This document shows positions 51,085-60,536 of a stretch of DNA of 64,000 nt, one piece after another; position 1 is the stretch's first letter, and each line of letters opens with the position of its first letter. The stretch comes from Desulfobaccales bacterium. Its GTDB lineage: Bacteria; Desulfobacterota; Desulfobaccia; Desulfobaccales; 0-14-0-80-60-11. The stretch is taken from positions 280,085 to 344,084 of the forward strand of contig JBAZPO010000002.1 of NCBI GenBank assembly GCA_041648175.1, read 5' to 3'. The notes beneath the pieces were generated by a model. That model made no database searches. It had not been told where the DNA came from and saw only the letters and a program-made list of their open reading frames with translations. The translations under genes and the position numbers were made by a program.

Positions 51085-52752
51085 ATGGCCTACCCGGTGG
51101 CATCCGATTACTGCGAGGAATTGCAGAATCCTAAATTCTGCCTGAAAGACGGGACCTTGCATAATTGTGCGGTCACCACCAACCAGCTGGGGCTGCCGCG
51201 TCTGATTACCGGCAATGTGGCGGCAGTCTGCCGGCTGCAGTGCGGCCGCAAGAGTTGGGCCATCCGCTGTTTTTGTAGGGAAGTTCCTGATATAAAAGAA
51301 CATTACCGCATAATTGGCGATTACTTAAAAAATAACCGCCTCCCGGAATTTGTTGATTTTGAGTATCAGGTTGAGGGTATCAAGGTTAAGGGAAGCCGGT
51401 ATCCCATAATCAAGATGGAATGGGTAGAAGGGGACCCTCTCCATGTGTATGTCGGGAACCACTTGCGAAAGCCCAAGATCTTAGCTGGATTAGCGGAGCA
51501 ATGCCGCCAGGTGGTTGCAGCCATGAGATCCCATAAAATGGCTCACGGCGATCTGCAACACGGCAATATTATGGTCACCCAGGGCGGCAAGATCAAATTG
51601 GTGGACTATGACGGTATGTATGTCCATAAACACAAGCATAAAAAAAGCCTGGAGCAGGGCCATCCCAATTATCAGCATCCCCAACGCAGCGGTAACTATT
51701 TTAATGAGAATCTCGACAACTTTTCCGCCATCCTCATATATTTATCGCTTCTGGCCCTGGCCCAGGAGCCGCGCTTATGGAAAGAGTTCCATAATGAAGA
51801 CAATCTAATTCTGACCAGCAATGACCTTAAAAATCCCAAGTATTCCCGGGCGATGGCTAGGCTCAAAAATAGTGCCCAGGCCAAAGTTCGGCATTTAGTC
51901 GGTGTACTGGAAGAATGTTGTTTGAAACCCATCTCAATGGTACCGGATTTGGAGGCTGCGCTGGCCCAACCTTCCTCCCTGGCTGCGCCTCTACCGGTAT
52001 CAGGTCCATCAGCCTTGCCGGCCCACATCCCCATCCAGCCGCCTACGCCACTCCATCTGCCGCCACCAGTGGTCACTCCATCTGCGCCGATGGCCTCGGT
52101 CGCGGTGCAACAACTCAGAAAAGCCGCGATTTGCGCTTCAGCTGTTTCTCTAACTTCAGGTGTGGTGCTTTTCAGTTTTATCGAAAATTTCAGCTATATA
52201 TTGCTGGTCCCCTTGGGGCTCCTCACAGGACTATCAATTCTGGCTTGGTGGGAACCTTCCTTACATTTTCTTGCTCAAAAGGGAGTCAATCGTAAAAACA
52301 CCATATTAACTGCGGCGAAAATCATGGCCCTACCGGGCGTCTTATTGGCAGTCTTGTCAGTGGTGCACGGGAGAGTTTACGCGCCTCCCAGCTTTGTGAC
52401 CACGGTACCCCGGCCTGCCCCAATCACAACGCTGAAGCCTACTGTGCCCCCCCCCAGTCCCGCGCCACCTGTGGTGGTGCCGCCACCAGTGCAGCCAACG
52501 CCTCCCCTAGGCCCAACTATCCCTCCATCCCAGTTGGAGGGCCCTGTCGCCGAGCCGCCGTCAGCCCCTAAACCTCCGGCGACCCGGCGTGCCCCACGCC
52601 GACCCCCAAAGGCCACCAAGCATCTGGCCCAGCCTGTGGCTCCTTCCCCGTCCCCGCCAGCGCCGCAGGCCCCGGTGCCGCCGGCCGACCCCAGAAAACT
52701 ACAATTTAAATTCGGGCGACCCGAGGTGATCCAGATTAAACCACCACCATAA
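51085..52752 (+). CDS. Membrane-anchored kinase-like protein (copy 1)
   Basis: A 555-residue protein. Residues about 20-290 are a protein-kinase-like domain: the beta-3 position reads 'SWAIRCF' with Arg instead of the usual Lys, while the catalytic loop 'AHGDLQHGNIMV' and 'KLVDYDGMYV' (DFG equivalent) are intact. 'GHPNYQHPQR' and 'LDNFSAILIYLSLLAL' follow. A Pro-rich linker leads to two membrane segments (about 350-400), then a very Pro-rich tail (445-555). This type of kinase pairs with TerY-like VWA and PP2C. The tail could be outside the cytoplasm. Starts one base after the phosphatase stop. Confidence 0.85.
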   Translation: MAYPVASDYCEELQNPKFCLKDGTLHNCAVTTNQLGLPRLITGNVAAVCRLQCGRKSWAIRCFCREVPDIKEHYRIIGDYLKNNRLPEFVDFEYQVEGIKVKGSRYPIIKMEWVEGDPLHVYVGNHLRKPKILAGLAEQCRQVVAAMRSHKMAHGDLQHGNIMVTQGGKIKLVDYDGMYVHKHKHKKSLEQGHPNYQHPQRSGNYFNENLDNFSAILIYLSLLALAQEPRLWKEFHNEDNLILTSNDLKNPKYSRAMARLKNSAQAKVRHLVGVLEECCLKPISMVPDLEAALAQPSSLAAPLPVSGPSALPAHIPIQPPTPLHLPPPVVTPSAPMASVAVQQLRKAAICASAVSLTSGVVLFSFIENFSYILLVPLGLLTGLSILAWWEPSLHFLAQKGVNRKNTILTAAKIMALPGVLLAVLSVVHGRVYAPPSFVTTVPRPAPITTLKPTVPPPSPAPPVVVPPPVQPTPPLGPTIPPSQLEGPVAEPPSAPKPPATRRAPRRPPKATKHLAQPVAPSPSPPAPQAPVPPADPRKLQFKFGRPEVIQIKPPP

Positions 52753-52772
52753 CTCAACCGGAGGGAAAGAAG

Positions 52773-53531
52773 ATGTGCAAGAAGTTGACGGCGATATGTA
52801 TCCTTGTAGTCTTTAGCGTGTACTCGGTGGGCTGCGCCACCACCAATCCGGATGGCACAGCCTCGCCGGGCCGCTCCACTGTCGGTGGTGCCGTAGCGGG
52901 GGCGTTGGCGGGGGCCGCCTTGGGCGCCCTCGCTGGCCTGATCCCCGGTGGCAATCTTGCCGCCAATGTGGCCCGCGGAGCCATCATTGGGGCCGGAGCT
53001 GGACTGGTGGCCGGAGCCGTTGCCGGTTTTGCCTATGGCAAGTACCAGGAGCAGCTTCATCGTGACCGGCAGGCCGCGGAGGCATACCACCAGTATAATA
53101 CTGACCAGGGTGAAAAAGTAATCATTGAGGCCGTCGAGGTGCAGCCGGACAGCTCATCCCCGGGTGACAGCGTGGCTATGAATTCCGTCTTCAGCGTCCT
53201 CACCGGCAGCATGGACCCGGTACCTGTTGAAATCACCCAAATAGTCATGGTGGGGGATAAGATTTGCGGCCAGCCCTTTTGCCTTAAGCAAGAGAGAGTT
53301 AGTGGCACTTACAAGTTTTCCGTGCCCATGCAAATCCCTGCCAACGCACCGGATGGCAAGTATAAGTTAATGACAGCCGTCAAGACATCCAAGTCAAATG
53401 ACCAGAAACTTTGTGAATTTTTGGTGGCCAAGAAGGCATCCCCCGAAGAAAAACCGGGACCAGAAGTTCAACCACCCACCACTGACAAAGAAGCTCGACT
53501 GCCCCGTCCTACTGCAGGAGGGACAAGCTAA
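52773..53531 (+). CDS. Glycine-zipper lipoprotein
   Basis: A 252-residue lipoprotein. The signal peptide ends in a lipobox 'SVGC' (Cys about 21). A glycine zipper ('GGAVAGALAGAALGALAGLIPGG', split: GGAVAGALAGAAL and GALAGLIPGG; then 'GAGAGLVAGAVAGFAYG') spans about 38-90 and could insert in a membrane. The C-terminal half is beta-rich with Cys residues ('KICGQPFCLKQERV'). GGAGGG precedes ATG. The gene lies between the two phosphatase-kinase pairs. Envelope location fits a sensor or scaffold role; the function is unknown. Confidence 0.75.
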   Translation: MCKKLTAICILVVFSVYSVGCATTNPDGTASPGRSTVGGAVAGALAGAALGALAGLIPGGNLAANVARGAIIGAGAGLVAGAVAGFAYGKYQEQLHRDRQAAEAYHQYNTDQGEKVIIEAVEVQPDSSSPGDSVAMNSVFSVLTGSMDPVPVEITQIVMVGDKICGQPFCLKQERVSGTYKFSVPMQIPANAPDGKYKLMTAVKTSKSNDQKLCEFLVAKKASPEEKPGPEVQPPTTDKEARLPRPTAGGTS

Positions 53532-53913
53532 AGAAGAACTTTCCTTGATATGGGAAAGCTGGCGGCAGTGGGGACATGTTTCTCGGCTCGATGCATCTGC
53601 GCGATATCTCGTGGGTCTGGAGGGCAGGCATAGTAAAGCGGGAAAAGTAAGACAACTTTTGGTACGTACTTTTATTTCTTTTAGAAAAGAAGCAAGTACT
53701 GGAGAAACCTGAATCGAGGCCACCATGCCGGCTTCTCAATGATATTAGGATAGATGAATTGCTGGGATAGCAGACGCAGGAGCCGATGAGGCCGAAAGTG
53801 GGTCTACGGGTTTGTCTAAGCCCAAGATATCTGGGGAAAGTCAGGATTGGGCCAGAGCAAAAGCCCCGTACGTCATTATCTGCACGTAATCCTTGAAATT
53901 CCGAGGGTACATA
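53532..53913. other. Spacer between the lipoprotein and second phosphatase genes
   Basis: No gene is supported; a frame that runs over from the lipoprotein has no family character. The stretch has average composition and no clear promoter. Confidence 0.35.
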
Positions 53914-54945
53914 ATGCCATACAAATTTAAGTTAGAGGCTGCGCCTTACCACCTTCACAAAGCAGGCAACGCCCCTAAAGAATATGAAGATGCCTGGTTC
54001 TGCGATCCTGAAGGCATGCGCTTCGCCATCGCCGACGGAGCTGCCGAATCTTCCTTTGCCAAACAGTGGGCTGACATCCTGGTGAAGGCCTTTGCTCAAG
54101 CGTACGAATCCCTTCCACCCATATCGGATCCCAAACCAAAAGCTCAGGACTCAGAGAGGCGCTTGGAAAGTAGCGGTGTGGGTGCCATCCCATCATTTCA
54201 TCAAACACGAGACCCGAAAGAAGTCGAGGAATGCTCAAAACAAATTCTTCAAACAAAAGACCCAAAGGAATTTGAAAAGTATTTTAAAAAACTTAAGAAA
54301 TGTGTGGAAGAGGCCACCCTATCATTTGATCATAGTCAAGACGCAACGGAATCTATAAAGCATTATCAAGAACAAGACGACACTCTAGCATTTGAGGAAT
54401 GGTTACTCCCACTGCAGCCAATATGGCATGCATCTATTCATTGGGACAAATTGCCTTATTATGCCTATGATAAGGCGCAGGAGGGGGCTTTTACTACCTT
54501 CTTAGGTCTTCGGCTCTTCCACACCGGGAATGCTATGGTAGGCTCGTGGGAGGCTTGGGCGGTGGGCGACTGCTGCCTCTTTCACGTGAGACAAGAACAG
54601 GTAATCGCCAAGTTTCCCATGAAGGCGTCGGAGGACTTCGGCAACTCTCCCTACCTCATATGCAGCCACCCACAACAAAAGCTGAATTTACTTGAAAAAA
54701 TGGAGACTTACAGGGGAAGTTTTTCGGTAAATGACACCTTTTTCCTGACCACAGACGCCTTGGGCCAATGGTTTTTGCAGGAGTGCGAAGCTGAAAGGGA
54801 GCCCTGGTCAAAACTTCTAGCGATCACCAATGAATCAAATTTTGTAGAGTTCGTCACTAACCTGCGCAGGGATGGAACTATCCGCAATGACGATACCACT
54901 CTGATCATCATCCAGGTCAAGAAAAAATCGGCCGAGGACGCGTAA
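53914..54945 (+). CDS. PP2C-like protein phosphatase (copy 2, with insert)
   Basis: A 343-residue paralogue of the phosphatase at 50262. The core motifs are kept: 'KEYEDAWFCD', 'FAIADGAAESSF', 'AVGDCCLFHV', 'TFFLTTDALGQWFL' and 'RNDDTTLIII'. Between about residues 62 and 155 it carries an extra charged segment with repeated 'DPKEVEE', 'DPKEFEKYFKKLK' and 'SIKHYQEQDD', which looks like a helical interaction arm absent from copy 1. ATG 53914 has CGAGGG upstream. The stop is one base from the kinase ATG, as in copy 1. Confidence 0.86.
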   Translation: MPYKFKLEAAPYHLHKAGNAPKEYEDAWFCDPEGMRFAIADGAAESSFAKQWADILVKAFAQAYESLPPISDPKPKAQDSERRLESSGVGAIPSFHQTRDPKEVEECSKQILQTKDPKEFEKYFKKLKKCVEEATLSFDHSQDATESIKHYQEQDDTLAFEEWLLPLQPIWHASIHWDKLPYYAYDKAQEGAFTTFLGLRLFHTGNAMVGSWEAWAVGDCCLFHVRQEQVIAKFPMKASEDFGNSPYLICSHPQQKLNLLEKMETYRGSFSVNDTFFLTTDALGQWFLQECEAEREPWSKLLAITNESNFVEFVTNLRRDGTIRNDDTTLIIIQVKKKSAEDA

Positions 54946-54946
54946 G

Positions 54947-56710
54947 ATGGCCTACCCGCTGCCATCCGATTACTGTGAAGAATTACAGAATCCGAAATTA
55001 TGTCTGAAAGATGGCACCTTGCATAATTGTGCGGTTACCACCAACTCACTGGGACTACCGCGTCTGATTACCGGCAATGTGGCGGCAGTCTGCCGGCTGC
55101 AGTGCGGCCGGCAGAGCTGGGCTATACGCTGTTTTTGTAGGGAAGTTCCTGACATAAAAGAACATTACCGTATAATTGGTGATTACTTAAAAAATAATCG
55201 ACTCCCGGAATTTGTTGATTTTGAGTATCAGGCTGAGGGTATCAAAGTTAGAGGAAGCCGGTATCCCATAATCAAGATGGAATGGGTGGAAGGAGACCCC
55301 CTCCATGTGTATATCGGGAACCACTTGCGAAAGCCCAAGATCTTAGCTGAATTAGCGGAGCAATGCCGCCAGGTGGTTGCAGCCATGAGGTCCCATAAAA
55401 TGGCTCACGGCGATCTACAACACGGCAATATTTTGGTCACCCAAGGCGGCAAGATCAAATTAGTGGACTATGACGGTATGTATGTCCATAAACACAAGAA
55501 TAAAAAGTGCCTGGAGCGGGGCCATCCCAATTATCAGCATCCCCAGCGCAGCGGTTACTTTTATAATGAGAATCTCGACAACTTTTCCGCCATCCTCATA
55601 TATTTATCGCTTCTGGCCCTGGGTCGGGAGCCACGCTTATGGAAAGAGTTCCATAATGAAGACAATCTGATCCTGGTGGATAAAGATTTAAAAAACCCTT
55701 CCCTATCCCGAGTCTTCACCAGATTGAAAAACAATCCCAACGAGCAGGTGAAGTATCTGGCGGGTTGTTTAGAAAAATTTTGTCAGGTTCCTCTGGCCAA
55801 GGTGCCGGATCTAGAGAGCGTGCTGGTCTCCGCCCCTGGAGTTGCGGCCAGACCGGTAAGACCTGCGGCTACTGCCTCTCCTCCATCCAGAAGGCCCAAA
55901 CCGCCAGTGGACCGCTGGTGGGAGACCCATACCCCAACTCCTCCGGGTAGGCCATCCCCATCCGGTTCGTCATCCTCTTCACAGTCAACCGCGACCGGCC
56001 CTGTCGGCACTGCTAAAATATCCTGGTGGACCCAGACAGAGACCATCAAGGATCCCCTAGTCACTCCCAAATCCGGTACATCGAGTTCAAAGGCCCAACC
56101 TTTGGCGCTGTTGAGTAATATCCAACCTAACCAGGCAGTAAAGGGATTATTTGCGGGAACTTTTGCGATAGTTTTCTTAGCCTCCTTTGTTATCAACGAA
56201 ATCCACTGGAAGGTCCTCTCTTGGCTAGCCGCCTGGACCTATATCATGGCCATGAAAGATTACTCGCTACATTTCCTCTCTAAAGAAGGGGTAAACCTCA
56301 GAAACCTTGCAATTGCTCTGACAAGATTGCTTGCTCCGTCACTGTTATTTATCGGCTTCATTTATTTCGTATCAACTCATGTTGTTCAATATCTCCAGCA
56401 AGAGGCTATGAAACCAAAGCCTCGGGCCCATTCAACGTTTGTGCCGCCTAGCTCCATAATCCCGCCGCCGACGCAACGGATTTCGCCATCCATACCGCCA
56501 ACCCTGCCACCGGTGACCATTAAGCCCCCACCACCGTGGGTCATCGTACAACCTCATTCTGTTTTGCCACCTCCGAAAACGGTAAAGATTGCGCCCCGTC
56601 AGAAGCCCAAGTCTGAAACGCAGCAGGCCCAAAAGCCGCCACCCGCTGAGCCCCGTCCTTCGTCCCGGCCTTATACCAAGAAACCCGGAGGACCTAAGCA
56701 ATGGGAATGA
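54947..56710 (+). CDS. Membrane-anchored kinase-like protein (copy 2)
   Basis: A 587-residue paralogue of the kinase at 51085. Over about the first 245 residues the two differ at only about twenty positions and the DNA is also near-identical, pointing to recent duplication or gene conversion. 'SWAIRCF', 'AHGDLQHGNILV' and 'KLVDYDGMYV' are all kept. After the kinase part the tails diverge: a different Pro/Ser-rich linker, two membrane segments (about 405-480) and a Pro-rich end 'KKPGGPKQWE'. The end overlaps the start of the next gene by ten bases. Confidence 0.85.
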   Translation: MAYPLPSDYCEELQNPKLCLKDGTLHNCAVTTNSLGLPRLITGNVAAVCRLQCGRQSWAIRCFCREVPDIKEHYRIIGDYLKNNRLPEFVDFEYQAEGIKVRGSRYPIIKMEWVEGDPLHVYIGNHLRKPKILAELAEQCRQVVAAMRSHKMAHGDLQHGNILVTQGGKIKLVDYDGMYVHKHKNKKCLERGHPNYQHPQRSGYFYNENLDNFSAILIYLSLLALGREPRLWKEFHNEDNLILVDKDLKNPSLSRVFTRLKNNPNEQVKYLAGCLEKFCQVPLAKVPDLESVLVSAPGVAARPVRPAATASPPSRRPKPPVDRWWETHTPTPPGRPSPSGSSSSSQSTATGPVGTAKISWWTQTETIKDPLVTPKSGTSSSKAQPLALLSNIQPNQAVKGLFAGTFAIVFLASFVINEIHWKVLSWLAAWTYIMAMKDYSLHFLSKEGVNLRNLAIALTRLLAPSLLFIGFIYFVSTHVVQYLQQEAMKPKPRAHSTFVPPSSIIPPPTQRISPSIPPTLPPVTIKPPPPWVIVQPHSVLPPPKTVKIAPRQKPKSETQQAQKPPPAEPRPSSRPYTKKPGGPKQWE

Positions 56711-57666
56711 TCCCCTCCAAACCGGTCTGCTGGCTATTAGTTTTCTGTTTGGGATCCCTGTTCGCCTGCTCCAAGCGCACTGCCAAGGAAACCCCGATTC
56801 CCTCTCCTGAAGCAGCCCTAAAAAGCCCCACCACGGCTGAAACGCCATCCTCGGCCCTGGCGCAATCTTTTCCCCCAGGTGACTCACCGCCCCCTTCCCT
56901 GTGGAAATCGAGCATGCGGGCCAAACGAGCCAAACGCAAGACCGTCAGACAGTCGCCCCCAGCCTCCCAATATTCGGCAACGGCCGAGGCATTACGGGTC
57001 AAGGGAGAGGAGGACTTCACTAGGGGAAAGTACTTCGAATCATTAAAAACTATGGCAGAAGCCTATCGGTTGCAGCCCAACAACCAGGCCACCCTGGTGT
57101 TGGCCGGTAAGGCCCTGGCCAAGATTGGCGAAGGCGAGAAGGCCCGACAAGTATTGAAGAAGGCGGTCCTGCTGAACCCGGTTAGCGAAGATGCTAACAC
57201 AGCTCGGGAATGGTTGAAGCGCCTGGATCACCCGTTGGAGATCTCCATCCTGCCTTACAACGTTGCGCCGGCTACAGGCCATTCCATCAGCTTACTGGCG
57301 CTGGGACAATTACGAGGAGTACTCTCCGCCACCAAACTTTACCGCATCGTCAACTATGGGGCGTGGGCTAAAAATGCGGACCTGTCGGATCCGGAAGAGG
57401 CCTGTGAAGCCGCGGCAAACCAAGTAAAAATCATCATTTATATGGGTACCTATTACGAGCCGTTCAAGGCAATAACCTTTGATAGCCCTCCATTTTCATC
57501 CAACTCCTGCCGTGTGGAACTACATCTGTTTCATGCAAGAAGCGGCCAATTGATCCAAAGGATCCAGGAATCAAGCACATGGAATATTACCAGGAGCACC
57601 TTGGCAGACCAGCTGAAAACCATGTTATTGAAAGCATCCCTGGCAGTTCATGATGCCTTATTATAA
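56701..57666 (+). CDS. TPR lipoprotein
   Basis: A 321-residue lipoprotein with lipobox 'LFAC' (Cys 23), a Pro-rich segment, TPR-like repeats (about 97-180: 'ALRVKGEEDFTRGKYFESL', 'ATLVLAGKALAKIGEGEKA') and a C-terminal beta-rich domain starting 'LEISILPYNVAPATGHSI'. It overlaps the second kinase gene by ten bases, so it belongs to the same transcript. The C-terminal domain is not recognised. It could be a client or sensor of the kinase module in the envelope. Confidence 0.75.
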   Translation: MGMIPSKPVCWLLVFCLGSLFACSKRTAKETPIPSPEAALKSPTTAETPSSALAQSFPPGDSPPPSLWKSSMRAKRAKRKTVRQSPPASQYSATAEALRVKGEEDFTRGKYFESLKTMAEAYRLQPNNQATLVLAGKALAKIGEGEKARQVLKKAVLLNPVSEDANTAREWLKRLDHPLEISILPYNVAPATGHSISLLALGQLRGVLSATKLYRIVNYGAWAKNADLSDPEEACEAAANQVKIIIYMGTYYEPFKAITFDSPPFSSNSCRVELHLFHARSGQLIQRIQESSTWNITRSTLADQLKTMLLKASLAVHDALL

Positions 57667-57688
57667 ATGATAACCAAGGAGTGAAGTT

Positions 57689-59074
57689 ATGAACAGCAAT
57701 GCAATGATTAAGGGATATTTCTCACATTTCAAGGACCGCAGGTTATTACTTGCCGATGTCTATTTATCTTTAATGTTAATATTATTGATTTTTATCATGC
57801 TCTTGGCCCCGGTTACCCTCCAAGCGCAAGTCCAAGGTGTGGTTTCCCCAGAACTCCAAGCCTTAATTCTGGCAGAAGACTGGCCCCAGGTCCTCCAACA
57901 AATAAATGCAGAGAAAGGTCCCTCTCCGATCCTGCGTCTCATTAAAGGTCATGCCTGCCTCGCCTTGAATAAGAACAATGAGTCACTCTGCTTATTTTTA
58001 AGCACGGCAGGTGATTCGGATCTCCAGAAATGGCAGGAATGGGCCGAGAACTTTGCCACGAGGAATAGGCAGGTGGCAGTGGCCCACTATCTACGAGGCG
58101 ACGCCCTGGCTCGCCGTCAGCAGCGAGATCCAGCCCTCAGCGCCTTTAATGCTGCATTGCAGCTTAACCCGCACCACGCCTTGTCTTTGAACGCCCGAGG
58201 TATTCTTTTGGCTTCCCAAGGGAGATTTGACGACGCCATTCAGGATTTCAGCACGGCAGTCTCCGCCCAGCCCGCTCTGGCTGACGCCTACGCCAGTTTC
58301 GGCTCCATGTGGGTCCAAAAGAAGGATGGGGTTTTCGGGGCTTTAAAGGCTTACGATCAAGCCCTGTCCCTCTCTCCAGAATTTGCCGTGGCGCTTTACG
58401 GCCGAGGTTGTGTCCTCACCTTGCTGGGGCAGTGGAAGGATTCGGAAAGGGACTTGAGGAATGCTCTGAAGTCTGATTGTCTGCGGAAAACTATCGCCCA
58501 GAATATCGGACATATGCTGGAGCTCATTAAGGAACAACAGGACAAGAATCTGAAGCTGGCGGGTGGAAGAATCCCAGCAACAGAGATCGAAAAAAAGTTT
58601 TTATCCAATTGCCAGGCCATCAAAGAGGGCAATTTCGGCTCATGGGGCGGGCCGCTGAATCAAAATATCCAGTTGATGCGGGATAACCCCTATCTGCGGG
58701 GGATCTGGAGCAACCAGATGAAGCAGATTAGCCCGGAAGTAAATAAGAGCCTTAGGTCCACCATGATCCAACGGGAGCGCTCGATTGGTGATTGGTATAG
58801 CAACGTGGCTGATATCACCACCAAAGCTTTTGTTTCAGGCGGCAGTAAAAATGTGCAGGTGGGTGGAGAAATCGCCGTGGGCGCCAAGAATTTGGCGGAC
58901 TATAGGATGAAGACCGGGGACGCTCGGGTGTGGCGGGACGCCTTAGGCCGACTCCCTGAGGTCGACTTCAAGTCACCCGGGGGATTTGCTGCCACCCTGG
59001 CTCAGGCCAACTGGGATCAAACCGATTGGCCCTTCTTCCCACTGTACGGCCTGAATTATCAGGGGGTGAAATAG
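57689..59074 (+). CDS. Secreted TPR protein
   Basis: A 461-residue protein with a long signal or anchor segment ('LMLILLIFIMLLAPVTLQAQ', about 29-48) and TPR units in the first half ('AVAHYLRGDALARRQQRDPA', 'ALSLNARGILLASQGRFDDA', 'AVALYGRGCVLTLLGQWKDS'). The C-terminal part is helical, then ends 'NWDQTDWPFFPLYG'. AAGGAGTG precedes ATG. The C-terminal W-D-x-TDW motif also appears in the secreted protein at 35881. No catalytic motif. Probably a scaffold outside the cytoplasm. Confidence 0.72.
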   Translation: MNSNAMIKGYFSHFKDRRLLLADVYLSLMLILLIFIMLLAPVTLQAQVQGVVSPELQALILAEDWPQVLQQINAEKGPSPILRLIKGHACLALNKNNESLCLFLSTAGDSDLQKWQEWAENFATRNRQVAVAHYLRGDALARRQQRDPALSAFNAALQLNPHHALSLNARGILLASQGRFDDAIQDFSTAVSAQPALADAYASFGSMWVQKKDGVFGALKAYDQALSLSPEFAVALYGRGCVLTLLGQWKDSERDLRNALKSDCLRKTIAQNIGHMLELIKEQQDKNLKLAGGRIPATEIEKKFLSNCQAIKEGNFGSWGGPLNQNIQLMRDNPYLRGIWSNQMKQISPEVNKSLRSTMIQRERSIGDWYSNVADITTKAFVSGGSKNVQVGGEIAVGAKNLADYRMKTGDARVWRDALGRLPEVDFKSPGGFAATLAQANWDQTDWPFFPLYGLNYQGVK

Positions 59075-59136
59075 CCTGGTGCCGGGTTAGCCTACCCGGC
59101 TGCCTGCAACCTCCATTAAATCACGGAGGAAATACG

Positions 59137-60525
59137 GTGAGAAAAATACTCTTAGGAATATTGGCATTCTATTGCTTAAGTTACCCGGATTACATCATGG
59201 CCGGGCCGTTTGTCGCTTATTCCCTGAAGGAGGCGGAAAGACGCATCACCGTCTCCGGCAAGACAGATCAGGACGTCGTGAATCTTGGCGGCATTACCGA
59301 CTTGGCCGGCATGGTGTACTACCCCGATCATCATGAATTGATCATTGTCGGTAAGATCAATGATGGTAAGCCTCCCCTCCATCTGGATGATTTGGTGGTG
59401 GCCATGCGGGCCTTGTTTATCCACAAAAAATACCCTCTAGTCAGCATTGACCGCACTCCGGAGACCGCCCAGACCAAGAAACAAGTAGTCACATTTGAAG
59501 GGGGCCTGGAAAACACTGTCCTCGGCAAAGACATGCTGGAAGCCGACGTTGTCTTAAAAAAATTGGCCCTGGGCAAAGTTACTTCCCCCTTGAGTGAAGT
59601 GCCTTCCTATCTATCCCTATCGGTTAAGGACGCAGAAGGGGGAATCAAAGAGGATCATGTCAACAGCCGCTTCTGGTTTTTCCCCGTCAATCCCGCGCTG
59701 GCCGTACGAGAAGGGGTTTTTGCCATCATGAATTTCGGGGTAGGCGTGGAAACGGAAGTGGTCTATGCGGAGACAAAGGGGAAGAAGGCTAAGAAATTAG
59801 CGGACATTAGAGATAAAGTCGGCGAAGAATTCGCTCAAAAGGTGGCGGCCCATATCAATAATCTTGGTGGCCATTACCCCATTTTGGCCCGGGTGCGGCC
59901 CATCATCGCCATGGTAGCGCTGGCTGAGGGGGTCAGAAATATTAAGGCCGAATCGGCGTTGAATTTCTGGCTGACCGCCTATGAGATCCCCCGAGTGGAT
60001 ACCCCCCAATATTATGAACTACTCCAGATGTCCCAGCAGCTCCCCCACAATCAGCTTACCTTGATTCTCAGCGGCGGTATGGTGGTCAATCCTCTGGTGG
60101 TACGGTTGGAAGCCGGGGACGTCACGGCCCTGAAAGAGGCGGTTTTAAATTCCCGTCCTGCGGGCAATGCCTTGACCTGGCATCCTCCTCTGGAAGGGTG
60201 GCAGCTGCCCGGAACGGAACAAATCGCCCCCATGCCTGGGACCGCCAGCGCGCAGTCGGAAAAAGGCGGCTTCACCTTAGACCGGATTATCATTGATAGT
60301 GACCGCAGCGTAACTTTCAGTCACCATGCCGTTTATTCCACGCCGCTCTCCTTATCCTCCGTGCCGGTCCCCAGGTTTGAGATCTATGACCGGATTATGC
60401 CCGTTGGCGGTGTCCAAATAGCTCCTAAACCTCAAAAGAAGGGCTCCGGTGGCAAGGAATTAGAGGACAAGGTCATGAAATCCCGCCCTACCTCGGGAAG
60501 TCGTTCCTGGGAAGTGCCGGACTAG
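59137..60525 (+). CDS. Secreted DUF1598-like protein (copy 1)
   Basis: A 462-residue product beginning at GTG 59137 with GGAGGA seven bases upstream; longer frames upstream have no support. A signal peptide (about 1-23) is followed by 'ITDLAGMVYYPDHHELIIVG', 'PPLHLDDLVVAMRALF' and, later, 'NSRFWFFPVNPALAVREGV'. The 'LDDLVVAxR' block after a 'hELIIVG' strand recalls DUF1598 proteins, best known from Planctomycetes, of unknown function. It is related to the next gene. No catalytic residues are evident. Confidence 0.65.
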   Translation: MRKILLGILAFYCLSYPDYIMAGPFVAYSLKEAERRITVSGKTDQDVVNLGGITDLAGMVYYPDHHELIIVGKINDGKPPLHLDDLVVAMRALFIHKKYPLVSIDRTPETAQTKKQVVTFEGGLENTVLGKDMLEADVVLKKLALGKVTSPLSEVPSYLSLSVKDAEGGIKEDHVNSRFWFFPVNPALAVREGVFAIMNFGVGVETEVVYAETKGKKAKKLADIRDKVGEEFAQKVAAHINNLGGHYPILARVRPIIAMVALAEGVRNIKAESALNFWLTAYEIPRVDTPQYYELLQMSQQLPHNQLTLILSGGMVVNPLVVRLEAGDVTALKEAVLNSRPAGNALTWHPPLEGWQLPGTEQIAPMPGTASAQSEKGGFTLDRIIIDSDRSVTFSHHAVYSTPLSLSSVPVPRFEIYDRIMPVGGVQIAPKPQKKGSGGKELEDKVMKSRPTSGSRSWEVPD

Positions 60526-60536
60526 GAGAATCTTTC

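Noticed and set aside
53398..53712. Frame of 104 codons overlapping the end of the lipoprotein gene
   Set aside because: Its first half is out of frame with a well-supported lipoprotein, and the second half has no recognisable feature or start.
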